Origin: Bacteroidota bacterium
Lineage (GTDB): Bacteria; Bacteroidota; Bacteroidia; Chitinophagales; LD1
Reading direction: 5' to 3'
DNA: 64,000 nt
Assembly (NCBI GenBank): GCA_018267365.1
Contig: JAFDYQ010000003.1
Location: 177,404-241,403, forward strand
In this document: positions 44,721 through 52,946 of the stretch, in pieces
Numbering within the stretch: the first letter of the stretch is position 1
Layout of the letters: the number at the start of each line of letters is the position of its first letter
The notes under the pieces: model-generated
Told to the model about the DNA's origin: nothing
The model's database searches: none
What the model saw: only the letters and a program-made list of their open reading frames with translations
Program-made: the position numbers and the translations under genes

Positions 44721-45575
44721 CTATTTGTGCCGCTCAAAGAAGCACTGGAATGCATCGGGAACTTTGCCTGTCACTTTTTGATATAGTTTTTTTTGTTGTA
44801 GCACATATTTGTCTGCGTTGCCCGGCTCGTATCCCACTACCAATGGGGTGAACATATAAGCGTAATTTCCCGACATGCTTTTGGTCTGTTTAGTGCATGG
44901 AATGGCAGGAGATTTTGATGGGTCCATCCAGGGTGCCTTCAGCGCAGCGGCAGACACCGGCTGATCATATGAGGCTATTAGCGTGTATGTATAGGAGTAT
45001 TTATCTGATGAACCATCATACGCGCACACAATCTTTCTAATCAGGCCGTTGGTAGGAGCATTGCTGTAAAGCAATCTGATATCCATATAAGTACCATACA
45101 GCACCGGTGCATATACAGGATACGTACTGTATAGAAAACTATCGACTGGCCCTTGTACAGGAACTGACTCATCCATCCAGATAGTACATGTCATGTTTTC
45201 ACCCGAGCCTTTATAGATGCGGCATTTGGCATCACCCACGGTTTCAGTTCCTAGTCTTGATAGCTCGGTTTTTGATCTGAATACACTGTCTATTTCATCC
45301 ATCATATACGCAGAACTATCATCGGTGTAGACTATACGTACTTTGTCTTTGACATCGAGTACGTAGTGGTATGATTGACGGGCTGGTACGTCATTGCAAT
45401 GGACCTCAATGAAATCTTTGTTTGACCTTACGTGTACCTCACCTTTTGGTGTGACTTTGACCTTCTTGCCATTATCGCGAGCTACTTCTACTTTGTAATC
45501 GAAACCATAGATCGTCTGCGCTTGTGATACAGCATAGGAAGACAAGAACAGAAGCAATATTGTTGTTGCTTTCAT
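44721..45575 (-). CDS. Hypothetical exported protein, tandem paralogue A
   Basis: 284 residues with a signal peptide ([19 protein letters not shown]). The mature protein has the pattern [54 protein letters not shown] and the C-terminal [17 protein letters not shown]. These blocks recur in the upstream gene (45598-46455) at the same relative places, so the two are tandem duplicates. Probably periplasmic; no family recognised. Same strand, 22 bases apart, likely one transcript. Confidence 0.78.
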   Translation of the reverse strand: MKATTILLLFLSSYAVSQAQTIYGFDYKVEVARDNGKKVKVTPKGEVHVRSNKDFIEVHCNDVPARQSYHYVLDVKDKVRIVYTDDSSAYMMDEIDSVFRSKTELSRLGTETVGDAKCRIYKGSGENMTCTIWMDESVPVQGPVDSFLYSTYPVYAPVLYGTYMDIRLLYSNAPTNGLIRKIVCAYDGSSDKYSYTYTLIASYDQPVSAAALKAPWMDPSKSPAIPCTKQTKSMSGNYAYMFTPLVVGYEPGNADKYVLQQKKLYQKVTGKVPDAFQCFFERHK

Positions 45576-45597
45576 ATTATCGGTACGTCAGGGTTAT

Positions 45598-46455
45598 TTA
45601 AAAAGAAGAGCACTCAAAATAGGCCGGCACAGCGCCCGTCACTTTTTTGAATAAAGCATAGAATTTCTCAAGCTCTTCCTGGGTTTTGGCCTTTTCCTCT
45701 TTGTAGGTGCCAGTAGCCACATACTGATTGTACGCAAATACGTATGTGACCTTGCCGTCTTTTCCCTTTACCGCCTTTACACATGACAGAGCAGGTTTGT
45801 AGGTATCGGCCTTCCACGGTAGCTCGATAGCAGAAGCCGGTAGTGGATTACGATCTGAAGAGACCAAAGACATGTATCCACTCATAGTTTTCTTTTCATA
45901 CCGCCATTCGTATTCTACCTTCACTATCAGTCCGGGTAGGTCCGTGGGCTGCACATATCTTGCGCCAAATAGAAATGGAAGAATGTGATCGGCGACGGCA
46001 GGATTGATCTGGCGGTTCATAGCGATCCATATTTTATACTGTGTCATTTCGGCATCCAAAGTGTAAAGGTGGCATTTGAACCCGTTGATTGTCTCATCCT
46101 TTTTGCCATCCATAAGTTTCGAGCTGTCTTTATTGGCTTTATTGTATTGTCTAAGCGTATAAAATAGCTTGTCATCATTCAGGGGTACGCTTACTTGATC
46201 TTTCACATCCAGAAGAACATGTTCATTACCCACAGCATTGGGCTTCTTGCCACGTGTAGATTTTTTAAAATCAGCATAGTCTGTATTTGACTTGATCTGA
46301 TAGTCCATAGTTGTACCTACCTTTGCCAATATGGGCAGGTCGGACTGGGTTACGACAGACTCATAGGTCATAGCGTATACTGTCTGAGCCCGAACTGTGA
46401 CAGCAGATGACAGGAGGGCTGTTGCGAATAAGAGTGTTTTCATATGTACTTTCAT
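45598..46455 (-). CDS. Hypothetical exported protein, tandem paralogue B
   Basis: 285 residues from the ATG at 46455 (MKVHMKTLLFATALLSSAV; ATG 46443 gives a similar signal peptide). The open frame upstream runs into the 3' end of the hydrolase gene and is not part of the protein. Shared blocks with its neighbour: VYAMTYESVV, LLDVKDQVSVPLNDD, CHLYTLDAEMTQYKIWIAM and LFKKVTGAVPAYFECSSF. It lies 34 bases after the hydrolase gene, on the same strand. Confidence 0.78.
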   Translation of the reverse strand: MKVHMKTLLFATALLSSAVTVRAQTVYAMTYESVVTQSDLPILAKVGTTMDYQIKSNTDYADFKKSTRGKKPNAVGNEHVLLDVKDQVSVPLNDDKLFYTLRQYNKANKDSSKLMDGKKDETINGFKCHLYTLDAEMTQYKIWIAMNRQINPAVADHILPFLFGARYVQPTDLPGLIVKVEYEWRYEKKTMSGYMSLVSSDRNPLPASAIELPWKADTYKPALSCVKAVKGKDGKVTYVFAYNQYVATGTYKEEKAKTQEELEKFYALFKKVTGAVPAYFECSSF

Positions 46456-46489
46456 AATGACAATAATAAAATAAGTCGGTGAATATCTC

Positions 46490-47254
46490 TCACAAGGTAA
46501 ACACAAAATCTTTCGCCGCCTCGAGCGTATCCTCCGGTGCCTCCTTATGCGGCGTATGACCGACACCCGGCAGGATACATTCCGTAGCGGGTCCGCTGAC
46601 CTGAGAGGTAGTCCTGCGCACCTGATCCAGAGAGCTGTATTCGTCTGCATCACCTTGTATAAAGAGGAGAGGAGCCGTGATGGCAGGCAGGAGGGATTCG
46701 ATATTCCAGTCGCGATAGTCCGGGCGGGTCCAGGTCAGTGTCCAGGCCTTGAAGAGGGTATCTACCTTAGTGCCGTGGTACTTTGCCAGACGATGGCCCA
46801 GATCAGTAGTGCGGTAGGTCTCCATAGCCGCGCGGATACCGGTGAGGGTCACCTCTTCCACAAAGATATGCGCCGCCTCGCAGATCACAGCCCGGATGCG
46901 TGAGGGATGCTTGCTCGCAGCTATGAGCGCAATGGTGCCACCATCGCTGTGGCCAAAGAGTATGGCGTTGTTTATGTTTTGTGCGGTGAGCAGGGCGTTG
47001 AGTTTATCTGCCTCCAGCTCCATATAGTTGACCGGTCTCTCGTAGGTAGGCATCGGGGCAGACTGGCCATAGCCGAGGCGGTCGTATATCAGGATATTGC
47101 ACCGCGTGGCTTCTGCTAATCTATCTGGAAAGTCACGCCATAGCGTAGTGCAGCCCAGCGAGTCATGCAGGAAGACCAGCACCGGCCTGCCGGGGTGATC
47201 ATCGCGGCGGGTGATATAGATACCTTCCGGCGTAGTGATAGATGTGAAGCTCAT
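46490..47254 (-). CDS. Alpha/beta-hydrolase
   Basis: 254 residues from the ATG at 47254 (MSFTSITTPEGIYITRRDD). The catalytic triad is readable: nucleophile Ser in ILFGHSDGGTIAL, acid Asp in LFIQGDADEYSSL, and His in LPGVGHTPHKE. LVFLHDSLGCTTLWRDFP supplies the oxyanion region. Cytoplasmic esterase or lipase-like enzyme of unknown substrate. First gene of a likely transcript with the two paralogue genes downstream. Confidence 0.92.
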   Translation of the reverse strand: MSFTSITTPEGIYITRRDDHPGRPVLVFLHDSLGCTTLWRDFPDRLAEATRCNILIYDRLGYGQSAPMPTYERPVNYMELEADKLNALLTAQNINNAILFGHSDGGTIALIAASKHPSRIRAVICEAAHIFVEEVTLTGIRAAMETYRTTDLGHRLAKYHGTKVDTLFKAWTLTWTRPDYRDWNIESLLPAITAPLLFIQGDADEYSSLDQVRRTTSQVSGPATECILPGVGHTPHKEAPEDTLEAAKDFVFTL

Positions 47255-47265
47255 ATATGGACAAT

Positions 47266-47297
47266 AAAAAAGAGGCACAATGATACATCATGCCTCT
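47266..47297 (-). terminator. Rho-independent terminator of the acyl-CoA dehydrogenase gene
   Basis: A long interrupted stem: AGAGGCA / TGCCTCT outside and ATGAT / ATCAT inside, with an A6 run on the left giving the U-tract on the minus strand. Confidence 0.85.
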
Positions 47298-47320
47298 CTG
47301 ATATACTAATGCAAACGGGC

Positions 47321-48919
47321 TTAAGCCATCTTGCGAAACAGGCCCATGAACTTCATCATTTCGCCCAGGTTGCTGATCTTGATCTTGCCCATCATAAATG
47401 CCATCTGAGGGTTAGTCTTGCCGGTCTCGATATCGGCATAGTCCTGCGCCTTGGCCTTTACCTCGCAGGTAGGAGTGCCGTGCAGGCCTTCCTCTACAGT
47501 CACCTTCTTATCCTTGATCGTGATGGTAAAGTCGCCTTCGCCTTCCATCATAAAGTGGAACACGCCGTAAGTAGAATCGTCTACTTTGTCTTCTTTCAGT
47601 CGGCCCGGGAGGGAGTAGAGGATGTCCTTTGCTGTCATGTCGCTCATTGTTTGTGTTGTTTGGTTTGTAATAATGTTTGTATTAGAAATCGGTTTAGTAG
47701 ACTGGGCGGCTGGTGCAGGCTCGGGAGTAGCCTCAGCTGCGGTGCGCATATTCTGGTAGGTGCTCTCGTAGTTGATGCCGTCTATTACGGTCTTGCTTAT
47801 GATCTCCTTCATGATCTCGGTAGTGCCTGCCACTATCGTACCTAGCCGGGCATCACGATAGGCACGCTCTATAGGATACTCCGTCATATAGCCGTAGCCA
47901 CCAAATATCTGCAGGCACTCATCAGAGGCTTTCTTGCAGAGTTCTGTGGCTTTCATTTTAGCCATGCTGCATTCCTTTACAGCAAAGATATCGTTGGCCT
48001 GCTTCCAGCAGCAGTGATAGACAAATTGCTTAGTGACCTCCAGCTCTGTGACGAGGTCTACTATTTTGTGACGTAACACCTGAAACTTTGCCAGCGGCTT
48101 GCCAAAGGCAGCACGCTCATGCATGTATTTCAGTGTCATATCTATGATGTCTTCTGTAGCCGCTACACCGAGTATACCCGCTATGAGCCGCTCCAGCTGA
48201 AAGCTCTCCATGATATAGAAGAAACCCTGTCCTTCTTTGCCCACCAGATTAGTGACCGGTACGCGCACATTATCAAAAAACATCTCGGCCGTATCTGACG
48301 AGCGGAAGCCCATTTTGTCAAGTTCCTTTGTGGTAAAACCCGGTGTGCCCTGGTCTACCATGATGAGGCTGATGCCGCCGATACCGGCTGATGGTTCGGT
48401 CTTGACAGCCAGCGTCACAAAATTGCCGTAAACACCATTGGTGATAAAGGTCTTGCTGCCATTGATCACATAATCGTCGCCATCGCGTACAGCAGTGGTA
48501 CGTATATTACCTACATCTGATCCGGCTCCCGGCTCTGTGATGGCTATACTGCCTATCCACTCGCCGGAGATGGCCTTAGGTAGATATTTTTGCTTCAGTG
48601 CTTCGCTGCCGGCCTGCGCCAGGTGATTGGTAGCCATGTACTGATGTACACTCACCGCACCGGAGATGCCCGCGAATCCTGCTTTATTCAGCTCTTCCAG
48701 ATATACTACGGAGTACCAAAAGTCATTATCGGTGCCTCCGTATGCCTCGGGAAAGTTGATGCCGAGAAATCCATGCTCCCCCATACGGCGAAAGATATCA
48801 CGAGGCACCTGGCCATCGGCCTCCCATTGTACTACATTGGGTTTGACTTCTGTCTGTATAAACTGCCTGACTGACTGGCGGAAGAGTTCGTGATCCTCTG
48901 TGAAGTATTGATGAGCCAT
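47321..48919 (-). CDS. Acyl-CoA dehydrogenase fused to SCP2 sterol-carrier domain
   Basis: 532 residues. Residues 1-~390 form an acyl-CoA dehydrogenase: N-terminal helices, FAD-binding IAITEPGAGSDVGNI, SFQLERLIAGILGVAA and LQIFGGYGYMTEYPIERAYRD. The catalytic Glu is probably that of SFQLERLIAG, as in long-chain and isovaleryl enzymes, because the other site reads IVAGTTEI with Ala. A Pro/Ala/Thr/Asn-rich linker (390-425) leads to an SCP2 domain (about 430-532, FHFMMEGEGDFTITIKD and MAFMMGKIKISNLGEMMKF). It oxidises acyl-CoA; the SCP2 part may present the lipid substrate. A possible internal ATG (MSDMTAKDI) before SCP2 could also give a free SCP2 protein. Confidence 0.93.
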   Translation of the reverse strand: MAHQYFTEDHELFRQSVRQFIQTEVKPNVVQWEADGQVPRDIFRRMGEHGFLGINFPEAYGGTDNDFWYSVVYLEELNKAGFAGISGAVSVHQYMATNHLAQAGSEALKQKYLPKAISGEWIGSIAITEPGAGSDVGNIRTTAVRDGDDYVINGSKTFITNGVYGNFVTLAVKTEPSAGIGGISLIMVDQGTPGFTTKELDKMGFRSSDTAEMFFDNVRVPVTNLVGKEGQGFFYIMESFQLERLIAGILGVAATEDIIDMTLKYMHERAAFGKPLAKFQVLRHKIVDLVTELEVTKQFVYHCCWKQANDIFAVKECSMAKMKATELCKKASDECLQIFGGYGYMTEYPIERAYRDARLGTIVAGTTEIMKEIISKTVIDGINYESTYQNMRTAAEATPEPAPAAQSTKPISNTNIITNQTTQTMSDMTAKDILYSLPGRLKEDKVDDSTYGVFHFMMEGEGDFTITIKDKKVTVEEGLHGTPTCEVKAKAQDYADIETGKTNPQMAFMMGKIKISNLGEMMKFMGLFRKMA

Positions 48920-48942
48920 GCAGGTAGGGTAGTGGTGCTTGA

Positions 48943-49230
48943 TTACTCTATAGTGGCGTGGATACCGCGCTCTGTGATCGCGTCTTTCATTGGCTTCAGC
49001 TTTGAGAGTGCACCACTCTTGACTGCGTATTTGCCTTTGTAGTGGATCAGGTAGCTACACTGCTCGGCCTGCTCAAAGGTATGCTTGCACACCTCTATCA
49101 GCGCCTGGATCACCCAGTCAAAAGTATTGACCTCATCATTGTGTACGATCAGCCGGCTGGTGGTCAGCTCCAGTTCTTGTACTAATACCTCCTCTTCAAA
49201 CTGAATGTCTGCAAGTGTATTCATCCGCAT
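48943..49230 (-). CDS. clpS: ATP-dependent Clp protease adaptor ClpS
   Basis: 95 residues, typical length. ClpS brings N-end-rule substrates to ClpAP. Motifs: RLIVHNDEVNTFDWVIQALIE, where the HND(E)xN-F segment binds the protease and the N-degron, CSYLIHYKGKYAVKSG, and the C-terminal ITERGIHATIE. ATGs at 49230 and 49224 are both possible. It lies 23 bases upstream of the acyl-CoA dehydrogenase gene, same strand, so they may be co-transcribed. Confidence 0.95.
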   Translation of the reverse strand: MRMNTLADIQFEEEVLVQELELTTSRLIVHNDEVNTFDWVIQALIEVCKHTFEQAEQCSYLIHYKGKYAVKSGALSKLKPMKDAITERGIHATIE

Positions 49231-49259
49231 CTTTTGAGTGTATCAAAAGTAGAGAAAAG

Positions 49260-50129
49260 CTATGATACGGAGATAATAATTGACCGATCAAATTTCCCTA
49301 ACGGCGGTAGGGAAAGCACGCCTTCTTTCTGAGCAAAGTTGGTATACCGGCCTGCAGTATCAGCACATCCCTGCCATGGTTCTATGCAGACATAGTTGGC
49401 ATTTGGTTTAGCCCAGATACCCAGATATCTGAAATGCTTGAATGCTACTGACAGGGTATGCGGGTTCTTATTGGATCGGATAGTTACTTTGCGAGACTTG
49501 AGATTTTTAAAGATCAATGCATCATCATCAAACAGGCTACCACTCAGGGGTATCTGATTCGTATCAGCCATGGCCTTGGACCGGCGGCCGTCAAAAAAGC
49601 CATCGCCATTGATGTAGTCCCTCTCCAGTTCTGTGTCATTATCAAACTCGAGGTAGTAGTCGTCATATTTCTCGCCATCATTGAATGGTACTGCAAAAGC
49701 CGGATGTGCGCCTATACAGAAATGCATCTGTTCCGTACCTTTATTGATCACCTCAAAGATCTGGTGGAGGTTATTCTCCTTCAGCTCAAAACTGATGTAA
49801 AACTCAAAATGGCTCGGGTAGATCTCCAGCGTCTGGTGGCTACTATGCAGCGCAAACGTCAGACTGTCCACAGTCTGATTGACCAACTCAAAATCAGAAT
49901 GACGGGCAAAACCGTGTTTTTCCATGTTATAGTGCTGACCTCCTATTTCGATCTTGTCATCCAGGCAGCGGCCTACTACAGGAAACAGTACGGGAGCATG
50001 CCAGCCCCATACTGCGGGGTCTGCCTGCCAGAGGTGCTCGATATTATTTACTTTGTCATATACAGAGGTGAGTTCGGCACCCTTGGTGCGCACTTTGACA
50101 CGGAGGAAATTGTTTTCTATGGTGTACAT
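49260..50129 (-). CDS. Aldose 1-epimerase family protein
   Basis: 289 residues from the ATG at 50129 (MYTIENNFLRVKV). Galactose-mutarotase-like fold: LKVRTKGAELTSVYDK-type start, HAPVLFPVVGRC, MEKHGFARHSDFEL (first catalytic His region), CIGAHPAFAVPF (second His) and YVCIEPWQG (catalytic Glu). Probably converts alpha and beta anomers of a hexose or a hexose-6-phosphate; the LacX-like branch is likeliest. Monocistronic. Confidence 0.92.
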   Translation of the reverse strand: MYTIENNFLRVKVRTKGAELTSVYDKVNNIEHLWQADPAVWGWHAPVLFPVVGRCLDDKIEIGGQHYNMEKHGFARHSDFELVNQTVDSLTFALHSSHQTLEIYPSHFEFYISFELKENNLHQIFEVINKGTEQMHFCIGAHPAFAVPFNDGEKYDDYYLEFDNDTELERDYINGDGFFDGRRSKAMADTNQIPLSGSLFDDDALIFKNLKSRKVTIRSNKNPHTLSVAFKHFRYLGIWAKPNANYVCIEPWQGCADTAGRYTNFAQKEGVLSLPPLGKFDRSIIISVS

Positions 50130-50228
50130 AGCTAGTGAGTTATGGGTTAAGTCTATTATTCTGGACTGACAGGAGTGGGGTGTCAGGAAAAGCAATGTAC
50201 AAAAATCTGCGAACAGGTAGCAGGCTTT

Positions 50229-50236
50229 TATCTTTG
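50229..50236 (+). promoter_or_regulatory. Perfect TAnnTTTG -7 element
   Basis: TATCTTTG 19 bases before the ATG at 50256; no clear -33 box. Confidence 0.45.
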
Positions 50237-50255
50237 ATTTTCATAAAACCAACCC

Positions 50256-50888
50256 ATGCATAAATATATCCTGGCATCTCTGGTGGCACTGACTGTAGCG
50301 TCTACTGCCTATGGCGCCGATCTGTCCAAAGAAGAAAAAAAGGCCATCAAGGCCGAGCTGAAGCAATACAAGAAGAATCCTGCCAGCTTTAAGGCGATGA
50401 TGGATAAGAACAAGGAAGACCTGGAGACGGCAGAGGCTACTATCAATAAGAATAAAGAGCAGATCAATCAGCTGACCAATGACTTTGCTGATGCGCAGGC
50501 CAAGCTGATCGAAAGGGGGAATCAACTGAAGGAATGCCAGAATAAGCCCGTACCCAAGTGTCCGGAGCCGGCCGACCCATTGGCTGCCCCTCTGACAGGT
50601 ACGGTATACAAGGTGCAGCTTGGCCTATACAAAAAGCTGGACATCAATAGTGATTTTGCAAAACCTAAGGTAGTCGGTTTCGAGAAAACGGAAGGTATGA
50701 ACAGATATGTAGTCAACTATTTTGACTCCAAGGAAGAGGCGGAGCACTTTGCAGGTGATCTGAGAAAGCTGGGGCTAAAGGGAGCCTTTGTAGCGAAATA
50801 TGAAAACGGAGAGAGGGTCTTTGAAAAAGTAAAAACAAAATCCGCAGTGGCTAAGAAATCGTCCAAAAAGGCTCTGAAACCTGAATAA
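50256..50888 (+). CDS. Exported coiled-coil protein with SPOR-like domain
   Basis: 210 residues with a signal peptide (HKYILASLVALTVASTAYG). Residues 25-100 are a charged coiled coil (SKEEKKAIKAELKQYKK and TAEATINKNKEQINQL). Cys pair CQNKPVPKC follows. The C-terminal domain (about 118-190, VYKVQLGLYKKLDINSDF, NRYVVNYFDSKEEAEHFAGD) resembles a SPOR domain, which binds denuded glycan at the septum. A Lys-rich tail ends the protein. A role at the cell wall is inferred. Confidence 0.85.
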   Translation: MHKYILASLVALTVASTAYGADLSKEEKKAIKAELKQYKKNPASFKAMMDKNKEDLETAEATINKNKEQINQLTNDFADAQAKLIERGNQLKECQNKPVPKCPEPADPLAAPLTGTVYKVQLGLYKKLDINSDFAKPKVVGFEKTEGMNRYVVNYFDSKEEAEHFAGDLRKLGLKGAFVAKYENGERVFEKVKTKSAVAKKSSKKALKPE

Positions 50889-50909
50889 GTATAGCCACTT
50901 GATTTAATC

Positions 50910-50948
50910 AACAGCCCGATACTCTGCTTGAGATCGGGCTGTTTAATT
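50910..50948. terminator. Rho-independent terminator
   Basis: A perfect 11-bp stem AACAGCCCGAT / ATCGGGCTGTT with a 12-base loop, then TTTAATTT. Confidence 0.85.
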
Positions 50949-51000
50949 TACAGACAAAAAATATGTTATGACTATTAGTCTATCTTTAGGTGACTAACCC

Positions 51001-51600
51001 TTATTTTTTATTGTTTTCGTCTTTTGCGTTCAGTGCATCCAGCACAGGGCGGGTGATATCCAGTGCCTGATCTTTATACAATATCAGGCTGGTAGCAGAG
51101 CTGTATGAGATCACGTAGGTATACTTTTTATCTTTATTGATATCACGTATCACGGTATCTATTTTGCCATTGATCTCTTTGAGGAGAGAGGCCATTTCTG
51201 TTTGTATCTGGGCTGCGCTATTGTCCCGTTCCTGCTCCAGCTGCGCACCACGATTCTGCAGGTCTGTTTGAGCGGCCTCACCTTCAGACTGTGTCAGGGT
51301 ACCTGCCTGGGCGCGCTGTTGTAGATTTAAGTAGTCATTCTGCAGCCGGGTCGCTTTGGCCTTGAGGCTAGACTCCAGGGATGATTGATTTTTCTCCAGT
51401 TCGGCCTTTTTGACCTTATAATAGTTATAATAGACTTCGAGCGTATCGATGTCTACATAGGCTATCGGATTGGTACCGGCATTTGCCGGAGGGGTAGGCA
51501 GGTATCCTGTAGCTTTCTTGCAGTCCTTAAAATGAAGATAAAAGAGGACAGCTACCGCGATTACCAAAACTGCATTAATTGCCAGCGAGAGATTTTTCAT
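51001..51600 (-). CDS. OmpH/Skp-like periplasmic chaperone
   Basis: 199 residues. An N-terminal signal or anchor segment (about 5-22), a short linker, then the OmpH pattern AYVDIDTLEVYYNYYKVKKAE, a long coiled coil (60-150, rich in Gln, Glu and Lys) and the closing YTYVISYSSATSLILY with KDQALDITRPVLDALNA. Skp-like trimers hold unfolded outer-membrane proteins in the periplasm. No bamA gene is adjacent. It follows the TPR-protein gene on the same strand, 87 bases apart. Confidence 0.9.
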   Translation of the reverse strand: MKNLSLAINAVLVIAVAVLFYLHFKDCKKATGYLPTPPANAGTNPIAYVDIDTLEVYYNYYKVKKAELEKNQSSLESSLKAKATRLQNDYLNLQQRAQAGTLTQSEGEAAQTDLQNRGAQLEQERDNSAAQIQTEMASLLKEINGKIDTVIRDINKDKKYTYVISYSSATSLILYKDQALDITRPVLDALNAKDENNKK

Positions 51601-51687
51601 GATGTAGATTTAAAAGAAAGGAGCCTGAAAAGAAACAAGCTACTTAACATAATATTAATTATAGGTATATTGAACCCGATCGCTTCT

Positions 51688-52836
51688 TTACTTTGAGATA
51701 GCCTCGATAGTCGTCAGTGCCTTTTTTACCTCCGGATCATCAGGCTTTACTGACTTAGCTTTTTCCAGGTATGGCTTGGCCTCCATGAATAGTGCATTGC
51801 GCTCCACCTTCATAGCGTCATACTTTTTCTGGTCGGCGGGGCTCATGGATAGCGTATTCATCACTTTATTGATGGCATTCGCCTTATTAAAGATCAGTGC
51901 TCCGAGTGCCAGGTTTGCGTCAAAATTGTTCCCATTCAAAGCCAGGACTTTTTCGTATCCCTGGCGAGCCGCTACTGTATCGCCGGTAGACTCGTAGGCT
52001 ACTGCCAGATTGTATAGTACTGATTCATTATTAGGATCTTTGGCAGCCAGCTTTTTCAAAAATTCTATTGCTTCGCCTTGTTTTTGCTCGCTGAAGAAGA
52101 AATTGACCTTATCTATCAGCAGCTCCCGATCGTCGGGATATTTGACCAAAGCCTCATCAGTCAGTCTTTTGGCCTCTGCCAGGTCGCGCTTTTTATTGAG
52201 CCCTATGAGTGTCTGATACATGGCAGGTTTGAGTGAGTCCGGACCTACTGTCAGAAAACGCTTGTATGCGGCGATGGCAGCTGTGGTGTCCTTGGCATTC
52301 TCAGCGCTCAGACCTGCATTACGCAGAGAGGTATTCAGGATATTCTCAGTCACCTTGCTATTGTGCGCCAGCAGCACCTCGTTGATGTCACTGATCCCCA
52401 TAAAGAATTCATATGCAGACTTATAGTCCTTGGCCTGAAAATTCTCCACGCCATTGTTAAATAAAACGGATGTCAGCCCCTTCATCACTTCTACCGCATC
52501 AGACCAGTCTTTAAACTTAGGCTCATTGAGCTGTTGCATCATTTTGAATGACCTGACCGCCTCTAGTGAAGCTTTAGGATACTTGGAGTGAATGGCCTCA
52601 TCTGATGCTATATATGAATAGATCTCAGCCCGGTACCACCATGTTTTGGTAGCTTTTGAGGTACTCTCGTCAGTGATCGCGACATCAATGCTTTTGGCCG
52701 CCTCCTCCAGATAGCTGGCCCCCTCTTTATTATTATAAGACACCATTGCATTGAATGCGGAGATCACCTTGCCGCTCTGGGCCATGGCTGATAAGGCAAA
52801 AAACATCGAAACTGAGGCAAAAAATAGCTTTTTCAT
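51688..52836 (-). CDS. Tetratricopeptide-repeat exported protein
   Basis: 382 residues with a signal peptide (KKLFFASVSMFFALSAMAQ). It is almost entirely helical, with TPR units such as NESVLYNLAVAYESTGDTV and FDANLALGALIFNKANAI, plus YKSAYEFFMGISDINEVLL. Probably a periplasmic scaffold protein; its partner is unknown. Downstream on the same strand is the OmpH-like gene, which suggests envelope assembly. Confidence 0.9.
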   Translation of the reverse strand: MKKLFFASVSMFFALSAMAQSGKVISAFNAMVSYNNKEGASYLEEAAKSIDVAITDESTSKATKTWWYRAEIYSYIASDEAIHSKYPKASLEAVRSFKMMQQLNEPKFKDWSDAVEVMKGLTSVLFNNGVENFQAKDYKSAYEFFMGISDINEVLLAHNSKVTENILNTSLRNAGLSAENAKDTTAAIAAYKRFLTVGPDSLKPAMYQTLIGLNKKRDLAEAKRLTDEALVKYPDDRELLIDKVNFFFSEQKQGEAIEFLKKLAAKDPNNESVLYNLAVAYESTGDTVAARQGYEKVLALNGNNFDANLALGALIFNKANAINKVMNTLSMSPADQKKYDAMKVERNALFMEAKPYLEKAKSVKPDDPEVKKALTTIEAISK

Positions 52837-52946
52837 GTTAAAATGCTGTTTTTGAGATGAAAATATGGTTTAGTATCCGCTTTCATAGTATAGCAAGGCT
52901 CTGGCTTGCCCCCATGAAAACTAATGGTCTGTTTAAAACAAAAAGT

